A DNA stretch of 64,000 bases, from contig CM057171.1 of assembly GCA_029962745.1 (NCBI GenBank), positions 1,764,135-1,828,134 of the forward strand. Reading direction: 5' to 3'. Below the pieces are notes generated by a model that made no database searches, had not been told where the DNA came from, and saw only the letters and a list, made by a program, of their open reading frames with translations. The translations under genes were made by a program, and so were the position numbers. This stretch comes from Echinometra lucunter. Its lineage: Eukaryota; Echinodermata; Echinoidea; Camarodonta; Echinometridae. This document shows positions 23,304 to 35,487 of this stretch, piece after piece. How positions within the stretch are numbered: position 1 is the stretch's first letter; each line of letters begins with the position of its first letter.

Positions 23304-25329
23304 AACAATTCGATTTTTTTTATATCAAAGTTTGGTTTGAAAAGTGCTTAAAATCTTATTTTTGCAGGATTTTTCCCATTACCCTTTGCTGTCTGTTTAT
23401 AAGATTTTCTTTATTCCTGGTTTCACTTAAAATTTTAGCTTCATTGCAGGTATTTGTGCAGGTTTATGAAATATTGTAACTTTCCACTTAGAATGATGTA
23501 CCTTCACGAGATGGCGCTATAAACTTTGTCCCAACATCATGCGTATTCTTCACTGAACGTGCAGTAACAAGACCAGTTTGTGTAGCGGAATTTCAAAAGA
23601 AAATGAACGTGAAATAGATGTTAGGGCTTACACAATTGAGCACCTTTAATTCTTTGTTTGCATCAATCCAAACAAAGAGCAGATATGGCGCTCGGGGACG
23701 GGGGGGGGGGGGGGGGGGGGGGGTGGGATGTGCAATGTAACTCCACTTTTTCAAGTTTTTTGTTATCTCTTTGTATATTTCTATTTGTACGCGCTACGGT
23801 ACTTGTTTTTAGAGCTCCTAAATATTCTATATCTTTTTTTTTCTTTTACCCCAAAGTGCTCCTGTTGGTAGGGCTTTGCCCCTTTTCACCTGTGATGACT
23901 CTCTTTTTTATATTTTTTTTATTGTTATTTTTTCTTCTTCTGTTCATCACCATTTCGGACAGTCTTTTATCCTCCATGTACCATGCCGACAATATCTCAT
24001 TGGCCTTCTAAAGTTTTTTTTATTGACTGTAAGCCTGTTATGAGAACAACATTTCCCGGCCGCCTTTCCTCAACTTTTTTTTTAAATTTCTTATTATTTC
24101 TTAGTCCGTTCCATGGGGTGTCAGTCCCGGTAGTCGTCAGTCTTGGGGACCATTGTGAACTTTCTATCTTTCCTCCAATATTTCTTTGTTTCGTCGGTCT
24201 AATGAGGTGTCGGTCTCGTGGACATTTTGAACATTGTGATCTCGTGTGATATCAATAAACTAGTAAGTACCCCCCCCCCCCCCCGGATTCATCCCTGTCA
24301 ACTCGGCTTGATTCACTTCATCTCCGGATGTTGTCACTCTGTATTGACTTTGTGCATGCATGATCGTTCGAAATTTCGCGTAAAAAGGAGTCTTTTTTGA
24401 GCATGTTAGCGATTTTGAAAAAAGGGTTCTTTTCATGAGCTTGTACTCGAAAATGAAAAGTCGTGAATTGAATTTGAAAGGGGTGGTTTAGTAAAAGTGT
24501 ACTTGGAATGCGAAAAATAGAGGTGTTTTTTAAAGGCCGATTTGTACCCGCTTTGTGCCAAATAGGAGTAAAATGGCTGAAATGTACTTGAAACACCGCG
24601 AAATAGGGTCAAATTCTGGGTTGCCGAACGATCATGGCTACACCTTTGAATATAGAGTGACAACACCGGGCTTCACCTCCGCCCTTTTACGATGCCGTCA
24701 GAAATGAATACCATAAATACAGTGGTCAATCCGTAGATAGGTGCTGCATGTAACGTACTCCCTCTACGGTATTTCTGGTTAACAGCAGAGTCAGTCCCAC
24801 CGTCACACTGTAGACGGATCGATCCAAGCCCCCTAAGCTCCGCCATTACCTTTCGTCCATTAGAAGCCGAAATAAGCCCTTCTAAATAATTCATTAGCTG
24901 TCATGAATTATGCATTTTGTGAGATGCTCCCCTTCACACAGCGTACCCACATGACAAATAGTACGCGATGCGAAACAATGCAGACATCAGCGCGAGAGGA
25001 AAGGTCAAATCGCGTAATATATGTATTTATTGTAATTTTATTCACACATTGCGCGCTGCCCGCGCAAGGGATGTAGCAAATCAACTTCGACCATTCTGAT
25101 GCGCCAGTCAACGCACTTAAACTGGTTATCGATCACAAAAAAGATAATAGTGCGGGGGGCGGAGCCTCCGATCTATCATTCTTCTTTCTTGTTTACGTGA
25201 CTGGGTACCCAACATCTGTATTAAGCTATTATATCTTGTAGTCGATGATTTCTTTTTTTTAAACTGGTGGCCTCTACAATAGTTGGTTGGATCCTTCTTT
25301 AAAAAAACAAACATTTTCTCCATGAAGGT

Positions 25330-25575
25330 CTGAACCCTCAAATGAATTACATATCTGTTATAATTTCTTTCTAACTGTACTTCAGTCTTTGTGTACACAT
25401 TTCATTCATTATCAAATCCAAACATCCATTTATTTCTTTATTTTTTGTCTGAACCCTCAAATGAATAACCTATCTGTTATAATTTCTTTCTAACTGTACT
25501 TCAGTCTTTGCGTCCACAGATATGATTTTAAAATTCACTTTCATTCATTATCAAATCCAAGCATCCATTCATTCA
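25330..25575. repeat. 120 bp tandem duplication
   Basis: CTGAACCCTCAAATGAAT and the following roughly 110 bases (CTAACTGTACTTCAGTCTTT, CATTCATTATCAAATCCAA) are repeated once at a 120-base offset with few changes; a (TTTA)n tract follows to 25621. Confidence 0.9.
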
Positions 25576-25576
25576 T

Positions 25577-25619
<43 letters not shown>

Positions 25620-26062
25620 TTGTTCACTCTCTTTTGCAATACTCCTTTCACCGGCTAATCTGGGAGGTAGGAAGAGATTATGAAGGCACTCTGATTGTGG
25701 AGAGAAGGGGAAAGAGAGCTCCAAGAAGAGGGAATAGAGGGGGAAACTGATCTGATGATGATAATAATCAAGTAGAAGAGAAAGGGGAAAATATATAGAA
25801 CTAAAGAAATAATGATCATAAATATTGCCCCATTTGCTGTACATTTTACTAATTCCATTTCTGCTCTCATACCCTTCAGTCTCAACTAGCTCATTCACAG
25901 ATTTTACTATCAAAAATACTTCTTTTCAAGATATCCACTCTTTTTTACTCGGCACAGTTGTTCACTTTCTTTCTCTTGTAGCTTTGCTAGAGCAATTTAA
26001 ATTTGACACATCACTTCTATCTTTTCACCTTCTCAAGCCGTCACACTTTCGGTTTACCTTCA

Positions 26063-26303
26063 TGGCCGTACGCAAATAGGGGGCAGTCCCCCCCCCCCCC
26101 AAGAAAAATTCAACTCCCTTTTTTTTCTTACTTTTCCTTTTTTTTGGGGGGGGGGGGGGAATGCCCTAAATTACACCCAGATCATTCTATTTCAATCCTA
26201 AAAATGCAAAAGCTCCCACTTGGTCACTTTGTTCCCTTGCTTGCACATTTCCTAAAAATTGAACAAATTCTTGCCCCCCCAGGAAAAATTCCTGCATACG
26301 GCC
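26063..26303. mobile_element. Small poly-C/poly-G MITE
   Basis: GGCCGTACGCAAATAGG at the left is mirrored by CCTGCATACGGCC at the right. Inside are a C run (26089-26100) and a G run (26147-26159). Probably related to the repeat at 7765. Confidence 0.5.
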
Positions 26304-28138
26304 TTATTTACCTTTAACAACCCTTCACATTGCACATGCAATCCCCCCCCCCCATAAGCATAATTTCTTAAGGAATGATATTTTTAGTACACAATATTTC
26401 TTAAAATGCTGTAAAAACAGGTTAATCTTCCAGTGTTCAATGCATGTAGGGGGTCTAAAATAAAGATAGGCCATTCAGTCATTTGCGGATAGTAAACTTT
26501 TAATTAGAATAATAATTTAATGATTTAACACATTTTAACTTCAAACATACAAAACTGAAGTTACCTCGATGTAATATTTGCAGGCATCTTGCCAATCTTC
26601 ATAGAAGTCTAGGGGTTAATGAATTCCTACATTCTTTGATTTAGATTCCTATAAAGCAAATATAAAGTAAAAGCCTTTCTTCTCAATTCTAAATTTGAGA
26701 TTGCAGTTGACATTGTGTCCATTTAATTATGTACACATATAACTCATGCAAGATGAGTTGACTTTAATCATTTAAAAAAAAAAAAGAAATCCCCAAATAT
26801 TTACTCTGTAGCTTTCATTTAATGTGATATTCAATGGGACATTTAGTGATAAATTATATCTTAAAATCATCTCTTTGAAAAAATCTTTGCTACTATCTGA
26901 AGAAAGCATTATCAGGGAGTAGATGTCATCTGCAGTCACCATCAAGGCTGTAGTCTAGGTGACAGGAAGGATGAGCCAAAGTCATAATCCAGAACTCTGT
27001 GGAGAAAAAAACCCACAAACATAATAAATATATATCAGATGCATTTAATAAGGATTAGTCACACAACATTTAGATACCTGCAAGGACTAAAATGCACAAG
27101 GTAGGAGTGTGCAAGTGAAGAAATCCAGCTACAAATATTTTATCCTACAGACATTTTAGAATTTCATGTTTCTGATAGCCCAACTGGAGCATACATGATG
27201 CAGACAAGATATAAAATGAAAAATACTTCTGAAGTAAACTAATGCTCATACGGTAATTTAGTAATACTTGGTAATGAAAGGGACTTCGAGTCACAAACAA
27301 CATTGGACGGGTCAGATTATGCACTGCATGATGTAATGTTACTGAAATCTAGTAAATGTAGGTCTAAATACATTTATTTTGTAGACCACACTATGAAATC
27401 AATTAAAGTACTTTGGTAAACTAGAAAATCTCATCTATGACAGTAAATCACATCTAAGACTGCTTACACCTAATGTGGTCAATGATGGTTAAGGGGATTG
27501 GTTACTTATAGCAGCAAACTTACTCTCAAATGTTCAAGTCATACATCTCGTAAGTTCCTCTCAGGATTTGTCAATTCCAGTCTGCATCAATCATCTGCTA
27601 TGGCATCATGCTACATCAAAAGGAAAATTTAAAAATATGACTGAATAGGGTCTCTACATAAGCTAAATTACCTACTGCATAATTATGTTTAAATGAGATA
27701 ACCTTCATACACATGAATGCTTTGAAATTGGGGAGCACTGATACAAATTGACATTAATCTACACGATAGCGAAAGACACATGGGAGCTTAAATCTAGATA
27801 AAAATTTGCATTCATAACTAAAATTAACAACTGAAATTTTTCAGTTTCAATTCAGAACCCATACAATGAAAAATTAGTGTGCCAACCTGTTTACACACTA
27901 TCTACATTTGGCCATAAATGTTGTCTACTGATGTGCATTAGGTGTCTCTCTCCTGTACAAAGGATTTCTGTGAAGTCTCCCCTATGTCAAGTTTTGTCAA
28001 CACAGACAAATTTTGTTATAGAGGAACATGGGAGAAGGAAAATATTTACATGTGCAATGAAACATACTTTACAATATATAATTAGAGGTATGAATTTGTG
28101 TTACGAGTCTCCTGGAAAAGTTAGCTGTTAGTTGTTAC

Positions 28139-28243
28139 CTGTCATTTTACAGGACTTTCTGCTTCATCCTGGACTTGTAGTGACATGTAGTGAACATGTT
28201 GTGACATTCATCAGTAGAATTCTTCCAGCCTTCCAATATCTAA
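28139..28243 (-). ncRNA. Exon-like block, copy B of a duplicated pair
   Basis: On the minus strand it is preceded by TTTTTTTGTTCACACAG and followed by GTAACAAC, with ATGACAG at the exon end. It is similar over its length to 29076-29185 (GGAAGGCTGGAAGAATTC, ACTGATGAA), with both splice sites in equivalent positions. Reading frames are not conserved between the copies, so a coding role is unlikely. Confidence 0.35.
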
Positions 28244-29075
28244 CTGTGTGAACAAAAAAAAAATAATAAATAAATAAAATAAAAATAAAATAAATTTAAA
28301 AATCAATATCACTGTACCAAGTTGTAATGCATTTCTGACTGAGATACTTGCATTGAAATATACATGTAGTATTTATAGTTCTATCAAATTTTACTTATCT
28401 TTTCATGGTGCATCCAAGATTTTAGATTTCCTTCATGTAGAAATAGAAAAGCTTACCATGGAGTTACAAACATTTCCATAATATGCCTGTAATCCACCCC
28501 CATGAAATGTTTTAGTTCTGCCACCAAAATAGAACAAGACTATTGTAAACTGACGGTTAACCAGACTACAAAGAAACCATAAATGTATTAAACAAGTGTC
28601 TGAATAGCCCCCACCCCCCAAATGAAATAATAAAAATGATTACAAAAACTAAGAATAAAACTGAATAAATCAAATACATGGAATAGCATCCACACAGTAG
28701 AATCTTCTGTCTACATGTATGTTCAGAAGGGGGTAGGGTGAGAGGGCTAAGTGACAGTTTGTCCAGATCTAGATCTACTCAAGATTTTAAGAGACTTCCA
28801 GAGGTTTAACTGTTTTAGCTCATCTTTTCAACTGAAGAATGTAGTCATTCTTAGGTAGATTCAACAGTTAGACATAGACTAATGGTCATTCAATAATTGT
28901 TTCAACTTCAAATGTTTGGAGTTTACAAGAGCAACAAAATGGCAAAAGCATCAACCGGAATCGTTAGCCTAAATAATTACCGTCTACGCTCTACCGGAAT
29001 GCCCTCAAATTCATTACTTTAATCATCATAAAGTGAATAAGAAAGAAAAGTGTTCTGGAAAATTTTTGTTGTTAC

Positions 29076-29185
29076 CTGTCACTTCAGAGGATTCTCTGCT
29101 TCACCTGGGAACTATACATGTATTACATGATGTAGTGATGTTCATCAGTCGAATTCTTCCAGCCTTCCAGTTCCAGTATTTCCAT
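29076..29185 (-). ncRNA. Exon-like block, copy A of a duplicated pair
   Basis: Minus-strand acceptor TTTTTTGTTCCCACAG, block of 110 bases ending GTGACAG, then donor GTAACAAC. Partner of 28139-28243, about 940 bases away in the same orientation. Confidence 0.35.
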
Positions 29186-30569
29186 CTGTGGGAACAAAAA
29201 ACAAAAACAAAAACGAAACAAAAACAAAAACATTATTACAACCAAGCAGATTGCAACATTTACCATGTAATAATATTTGATAGTTACTTCAAACTGCAGT
29301 CAGCAACACTTTCTATCTTCAGAAGTGATGGGGTGAGACTGAGAGGTTGAACAAGATTTCAAGATTTCAAGATAATTTATTGTCATGTAATGTATAAAAA
29401 GGACACAAAATTTGTTTACGGACATGGTAATGTGCATAAATGAAAATAAATAGGAGAGTCAACTAGATCCAACTTCCAAGTAGACCTATACAAGTGTGTC
29501 CAGATCTACTTTAGATTTGTTAACACTGTTAACGTTAGATCTTGTAAACTGATGAATGTGGATAGTAAGACCTAGACTAAAGTAACGGTCAAATGTTAAA
29601 GGCTTACAAGAGTTAAAAACACTGGCAAAATCAACCGGGGCCGTCGACGTTTACAGTGTGTTCATTGTGTGCTCTCCAGTCTGCAATGCAGTGTCACTGT
29701 TCAGCGGGTCCAAATAACATTATTGCTTTATTTTAGATCTAGTCTAACGTTAACGTTAGATCTAGTCTACACAGTGCACACACTACTCACTAGCGGTCTA
29801 ACGTTAGTAATAATCTAATAAATTCTGCCGGAGTGTTCACTCACAAAAATCCTGTTGTCTAATCAGGTCTGAATTTGATTTTTCATGACGCCAAACTTCT
29901 GATTTGAACAATCTTAGATATCAAAACCGTTCAAGAACGGTCAACTTGAACACCAGAATTATCATACTAGATAGCCCCCGGCATTAGCCCGGGGGAGCTA
30001 CCTCGAGTACATGGTGCGAGAACGGTACCCGCGGTCAATCTAGCTCATGACGATGAAAATCAAACTGTAAGTTCGAGAGTACAATGTTTCTAGCTCTTTC
30101 GGAAACAGCTGTTAGCAATTATTTCAAATTGTAAAGAAATTATTATAGATTAAGAAGAATAGCCAACTATTTTGAAACAAATGGTCAAATTTCTTATATC
30201 CAATCATAATTGCAGTGGTACTCACTTTTTCTCCGTGAAGTAGAAACCTCTAACTTTGTGCGAGTAAGCACGTCATGCATGAATTTGCATAATTGTGACG
30301 TAATAAGGTCAAATGAATAACCATATTTCGAGAACGATATTATCGAACTAAATACATATTCATGAGGCTATAATCCAATCAAATGTGCTTATTTCGGTTC
30401 ATGAATATTTAGAAGGGCTTATTTTCGGCTTCTAATGGACGAAAGATGGGCGGGGCTTAACCCCATAGGCGTAATACTTTCCGCGTGTGCTGCTTTCTGT
30501 CTAGCTATATATTTAAAACGTCTTTGGATCGATCCCTTGCCTTTAGGCAGCGGTGTAACAGGTGCCTGT

Positions 30570-30578
30570 TATCAGTTG

Positions 30579-30619
<41 letters not shown>

Positions 30620-30896
30620 GAGGCCAGAGCCAAAAATTTCCCGGTAACTCAGTCTAGAATCAGTGGCGTAGAGAATCACTTACTGAGCGCGCGAAACATG
30701 CTCCCTAGGGGGAGGGTGCAGGGAGGGGGTAGATCCCCCCTCCCGCGCGAAGCGCGGTTGCTCCGACGTTTCATTGTATTGTTCCTTGTCTGCTCCCGCT
30801 CTTCTTACGTTCTCTGCCAGTTATCGGGGGGGGGGGGGGGGGCAGAGTAAAAAATATCCCGATAACTAAGTCTAGAATCAGTGGCGTAGCTAGGAT
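30570..30896. repeat. Poly-G runs with a 38-base direct repeat
   Basis: A G run of about 38 (30581-30618) and one of about 18 (30825-30842) are each followed by the same phrase, TCTAGAATCAGTGGCGTAG (about 30652 and 30869), 217 bases apart. These look like ends of nested copies of one interspersed repeat. Collapse or expansion of the G runs by assembly is possible. Confidence 0.6.
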
Positions 30897-31247
30897 TTCA
30901 ATTTCCATCATCACCACCACAAACATCTTCATTATCATCGCCGCCATCATCATCGTAATCATCATCGTCATCCTCATTATCATCACTGCCATCACCATCA
31001 TCGTTATCATCACCATCCTCATCATCGTTATATCATCGTTATAATAATCATCACCATCATTACTATTATTACTGCCATCATCAGCATCACCATCATCATA
31101 GTCATCACCACCATCATTAACATCATCATTATCATCACTAACATCATCACCACTAACATCATCACCACCATCATCATCATCATCATCACTGCCATTACCA
31201 TCATCATCATCACCATCATCACCATCGTAATATTAATCATAATCATC

Positions 31248-31303
<56 letters not shown>

Positions 31304-31355
31304 CATCATCATCACCCATCATCATCGTTATCATCATCACCATCATCATCATCAT
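30897..31355. repeat. (CAT)n-type microsatellite
   Basis: About 460 bases dominated by ATC/ACC/GTC trinucleotides. Minus-strand frames are poly-Met artefacts. Confidence 0.95.
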
Positions 31356-31861
31356 GATTTATAAGCTTATAAGGGTCAATTTTTCACTCCCCCATCCCGT
31401 TTTGAGCGCCACTAGACAATCCGATAAAATCAAACAATGTCTTAGGTTTTCGTATAGTGAAAGAAATTCTGCAATGTTTGACAAATATTGCAAGAACAAA
31501 GTTTTACGTATTCAGGCGTCATCGTTAAAAAGAGTATGCCAAATGGGATTTCCTCTTTCCTCCATGTATTTTTTGGAAATGATTTTTATTTTACTGTACA
31601 GAAAATGTATTGTTTGAACATGCTCATATTCTATAAAATCAATGAAACCAAAATAATTTGAATTTAAACTTTCATTTTATTTATTGAACATCACTCATAT
31701 ACATCGATATTCTGTTTGTTCATGAATATGTATTAGGTAACAACCAAACATGTTAGTATTTACAAGATTAACAAAAAGAACAAGAATATTAAAAGCATGA
31801 CAAAAGTATTTAGTTGGATTAAAGGTACGAAGGGCATTCAGTAAGTTCATTGACCGACAAT

Positions 31862-32382
31862 GAGCAGGTATTTGGTAAGATCATGATGTCTTATGAATAT
31901 TTCATCTTTCTCATACACATGGCAGATCAATACCTGCCATCGGTATTAGAGCACACATTCTATTTGAGTACCTGGCCTGGGACGTCCATTTTTTTTTTTG
32001 GCAGTGTGCAACGAGCGACATTCTATAGGTCGTCAATCGTCATCAACCAGCTTTGAAAAGAGCTGCCCCGACAATAGAGTAGTGTTTCCAAATGCAGCCC
32101 TAGTTTTCTCATGGATGTACTTCGGCTCTTTCCTCTGGCATATGTCAACATGAACAACATGAAATGGATGACTGCACGCTACTGACCCCCCCCCCCCCCC
32201 CCCATTGTTATGAACAGGGTGATTTTTAAAGTCCTACAGGTATTCTAATCGAACGTTCTGCTCTAATACCTATTAAATGGGGTTCTGCTTAACCCAAATC
32301 GTGTTGTCTGTATTTAAATGGGAGGATATATAGATGGAATATTCATAAGACACCCATCACATCACCGAATACCTGCCTCTTC
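31862..32382. mobile_element. Inverted-repeat element
   Basis: GCAGGTATTTGGTAAGATCA and GTCTTATGAATAT near the left end are mirrored at 32336-32380. An inner pair (GGTATTAGAGCA at about 31941 and its mirror TGCTCTAATACC near 32260) makes the structure nested. A poly-C run lies at 32187-32203. Confidence 0.55.
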
Positions 32383-32400
32383 ATAGTCACATAAGTCATA

Positions 32401-32816
32401 TTAACCCATTCGTGACAGAGGTCCACATTTTGTGGTTTGGCCTAATATCTTTTGATGCAAAGCCCTAAAAATCATACCAAATACATGAGCAGAAAGAGCA
32501 AAAAATTCTACACAAACTATGCCCATTTTGGTTGCGTCAATATTCGTTGTTTGATGCTGAAAATTTTTAAAAGGAAAACAAGCAATAAAATCCTTAAATT
32601 GGCAATGTGATAGAAAGTTTAAAATCACCGTTTTCCCCTGCAAATTGGCAGCTTTTTGACTTCTCATCATAATTTCTGTCAACTTATATTCAATTTAGAT
32701 ACATGACGTTTTATAAGAAAAATGTAGCAATAAAATAAGAATGTTGGTGTTGCCAATTTGAAGAATAAAAGCTTTTCAAATTAGGTTTTAAATAATTCCT
32801 GTCACGAATGGGTTAA
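32401..32816. mobile_element. piggyBac-type MITE, copy 1
   Basis: TTAA at both edges (32401-32404, 32813-32816) flanks perfect 14 bp inverted ends CCCATTCGTGACAG. TTAA target duplication plus CCC termini is the piggyBac signature. Internal DNA is AT-rich and has no transposase. Further copies lie at 56666 and 59152. Confidence 0.85.
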
Positions 32817-33562
32817 TATGAATCATTAATACATCATTTATCACATGGCAAATGAATTTGAATATCAATGGCAATACAAGAGAAAAATTCAGAACAGATA
32901 TAGGAATGAAGAGTGTAAAAATAGCGTTTTAAACAAGATGCATCCGACTGCATCTCCTACATAATATAGCCGAAGCCTCATGACTTAAATTGTTATTTAA
33001 CACTTTATGACTAATTACATACGAATTGTCCTTTTTGACCTTTGACCTAATATCTCCTTAAAGCATGCATACAGATCCTTGAGATATGGCAATAGCAAAA
33101 CAATACTTTGATTTTAGCATTATGTATATGTGACCTTTGACCTTCTAATCAGTAATTTTTCTTCTCACATACCCTTTCCCCAGCATAAAGTTCATACGCA
33201 AAATCTATGAGGAGATATTTCGATAACGAGGCCTAAAACCTAAAAATTTCATGGTAAACGACCCTTATAACCTTTGGTCTTAAGACCTATTTACCCCCAA
33301 ATCTGATCAGATCATCTCTCGAAGGTGATGAGGTCTATATCTAAAACGGTTCTTGAGATATCGCGTACACAAGAAAGCGGATTGAATGGCCACTCGAAAA
33401 CATCACAAATAAAGTAGGCCGATATGACAAACTTACACAAAGTATATCATTGCTACGTGAGCTCTTATACAATAACTGTATAATTAATGTCACATATTCT
33501 GTTACCTATATACACAAAATATAATACAAATCATTTTCATTTCTTGCCACTTCAAACTGCAG

Positions 33563-33685
33563 GGTTCATACAGACTCAAATTTTCAGTCTATCTATATGA
33601 TGGCGATGGAGAGAGCATGGGCTGCATCGAGGCCGAGTTTGGGCTTATACATCGCACACAAGAAGCTCAAACAAGCAAACGATAA
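33563..33685 (+). pseudogene. Orphan last exon of a GM2A-like gene
   Basis: A block after the acceptor CTTCAAACTGCAG encodes 40 residues and a TAA. It is clearly homologous to the last exon of GM2A-like gene 1 (DGDGE, MGC, EAEFGLIHR) with two extra codons near residue 12. It is intact, but no exons 1-3 are found upstream on this strand before GM2A-like gene 2 at 20759, 13 kb away. Either it is a remnant of a partial duplication or an alternative last exon of an upstream gene. The flank after the stop also resembles that of gene 1. It is followed, in convergent orientation, by the TRIM gene, exactly as at the left edge of the window. Confidence 0.75.
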
Positions 33686-35487
33686 ACAAACCTATCGTGT
33701 CTAATATATACAGGCTACAGGCTACATAACTTGTGTGGGCTAGCACATAATAGCAAGCCAATGACAGAAACAGAGAATTAGTGACATCATCATTCTTTCA
33801 GCAACTATATACAATAATTTGAGCAATGGTGCTACAAATGGTCGTGAAAGTTATCACTTTGACTTAGCAAGTAAGAACATATAGCAATTAAAGTTTCAAA
33901 GAATGTAATGATAATGTTAGGTAGGGAAATCATTTATATTTCAATGATAAGAATTATATAGATGAATCTGGTTTCAAAACACTGTAACTCATGTCGGCCA
34001 TAACTGGGGGGTTTCCAAAGAAGAACGAAAAATGATTCAATGGATTGTGCAATGAGCTAGGTGCGTTGCTATGTCAGTGCATAAATCATCTTTTGTTAGG
34101 CATACTTTAAGCCCCGTAGTTAGAAATTACCATAAAAAACAGCACCCAACCGAATTGGTCTATACAGCAGGGATACAAAATAATATTCCTAAAAAGCAGA
34201 GAAAATTTAAAAGCACTGAGGTGTCTTCACTGTCATTCACTCACTATAGCACTTGCTTTCGATTTATTCAGTTTTCCTACGTTATGTATCCACCACATTC
34301 AGGGGCTGCGGAAGGTTTTTTTTTTTTTTTTTTTTTTTTTGGGGGGGGGGGCACACCCAAACATGCAGAGCCCAGGGGCTATAGGGCCCCTGGCGGGAAT
34401 TCCGGGGTCTCCGCTTTCTGAAGCCCCAGGAGTTTTATGGTTTTGCAAATGAAATGAGCAATTTACAACTATATATGTTTTTATGATATTAGGTTTTAAA
34501 TTTTTTTCAGCCGAAATTGCAGAGGGCTGCAGCCCCACCCATCTCCCCTTCCGCAGCGGCCCCTGTACAAAGCACAATGGTAACATTTGAAAATAGGCCT
34601 ATGAAGCACACACAACTTTTGACGAGATAAGTTTCAACGGTTGCTGCAGTAGAACGCATAATGTTATATCATTAAATTCTCTATTTGTGTAAGCTGCAGA
34701 CTTCATACAATGTAATTATCGTTCATACGTCCAAACGATTTCAAGATTAGACAAATGAAAAATGGTAAGGAAGCCATTAGGTTTGGGGACTTATGGTGAG
34801 AAGAACTAAGGCCCGATAACCTTACAATTTTGATGAATGGAGTCCTGATTCTAAGTCAACAATGTGACAGCCTGTAACCATCCATAGTGTTATAATAAAA
34901 ATATTTTCTACACAACTGTAATATGCTGCCTGCATTTTGCCTGTTTCAACATATAATTTCTTTCATGATAATAATGACTGAAATTATGCTGAAACTTTTG
35001 TGCCAAAAATAACACCCATTTCAAAATGAATCACACAGATTCATCAGCACAGCGAAAACAATTAATTCTATGATTGCACTTTGAGTTATTGTAAGGCATG
35101 TCAACATTATAAGTTCAAGTAGGTGTCAAAATATACCTTCCTTAGATTCATACATCTATCACTAAAACACTAGCATGTTTTCAGGGGCGAGTGGGGCAAT
35201 TTGTGCCTTCTGATAATGATCCTACCATGGAAATTAACGCAACAATATTTTAGGTAATCATTTGCAAGTCCATAATCAAAGGCTGTTCTTAAAAATGCAC
35301 TTAATATGACGCCTTTTTCAATCAAGGGCCTTTAAAGGAGGTATATTTACCATGGATCATCATTAGTTTCAAGATATTCTGCCCATCCTGACATCAAGGT
35401 CTGGATGCCAAACTGACGAAAAACAAAACTAGTTCATTGTCTTTACAAGTGTTCACTGTGCATAGTGTATGTGACACTCTTCTTCAA
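33686..35487. other. Duplicated spacer between orphan GM2A exon and TRIM gene
   Basis: No gene. The end next to the TRIM stop (about 35340-35480) resembles 1318-1490 in reverse complement, and the start resembles the flank of GM2A-like exon 4. A small MITE lies at 34300-34565. The six-unit tandem array and inverted element of the left copy (2262-3828) are absent here. Confidence 0.55.
34300..34565. mobile_element. Small hAT-like MITE with poly-T/poly-G tract
   Basis: Inverted ends CAGGGGCTGCGGAAGG (34300) and CCTTCCGCAGCGGCCCCTG (ending 34565). A run of about 23 T plus 11 G lies just inside the left end. I cannot see a clear 8 bp target duplication. Confidence 0.6.

Larger units (their letters stand above)
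20760..26440. other. Gene-poor region with simple repeats and an assembly gap
   Basis: No exon that I can support. Apart from the entries listed separately it holds (GA)n tracts (22829-22880, 23065-23100), a poly-G run of about 24 (23699-23722), a C run at 24270 and a CpG-containing stretch (24640-25110). A short block at 24838-24893 recurs inverted at 30407-30462. Confidence 0.6.
26441..30050. other. AT-rich region, possible non-coding transcription unit on the minus strand
   Basis: No protein-coding exon is convincing. Two homologous exon-like blocks (28139-28243 and 29076-29185) and an acceptor at 26996-27010 suggest a spliced non-coding RNA on the minus strand. The higher-GC stretch near 29950-30030 could be its promoter. 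This is inference from splice signals only. Confidence 0.35.
31356..33562. other. Gene-free region upstream of the orphan GM2A exon
   Basis: Contains an inverted-repeat element (31862-32382), a piggyBac-type MITE (32401-32816) and two TGACCTTTGACCT direct repeats (33036, 33131). I looked for remains of GM2A exons 1-3 and saw none. Confidence 0.5.

Noticed and set aside
27877..28131. 84-codon frame (MCQPVYTLST start)
   Set aside because: No domain, AT-rich surroundings, and antisense to the exon-like blocks; nothing supports coding.
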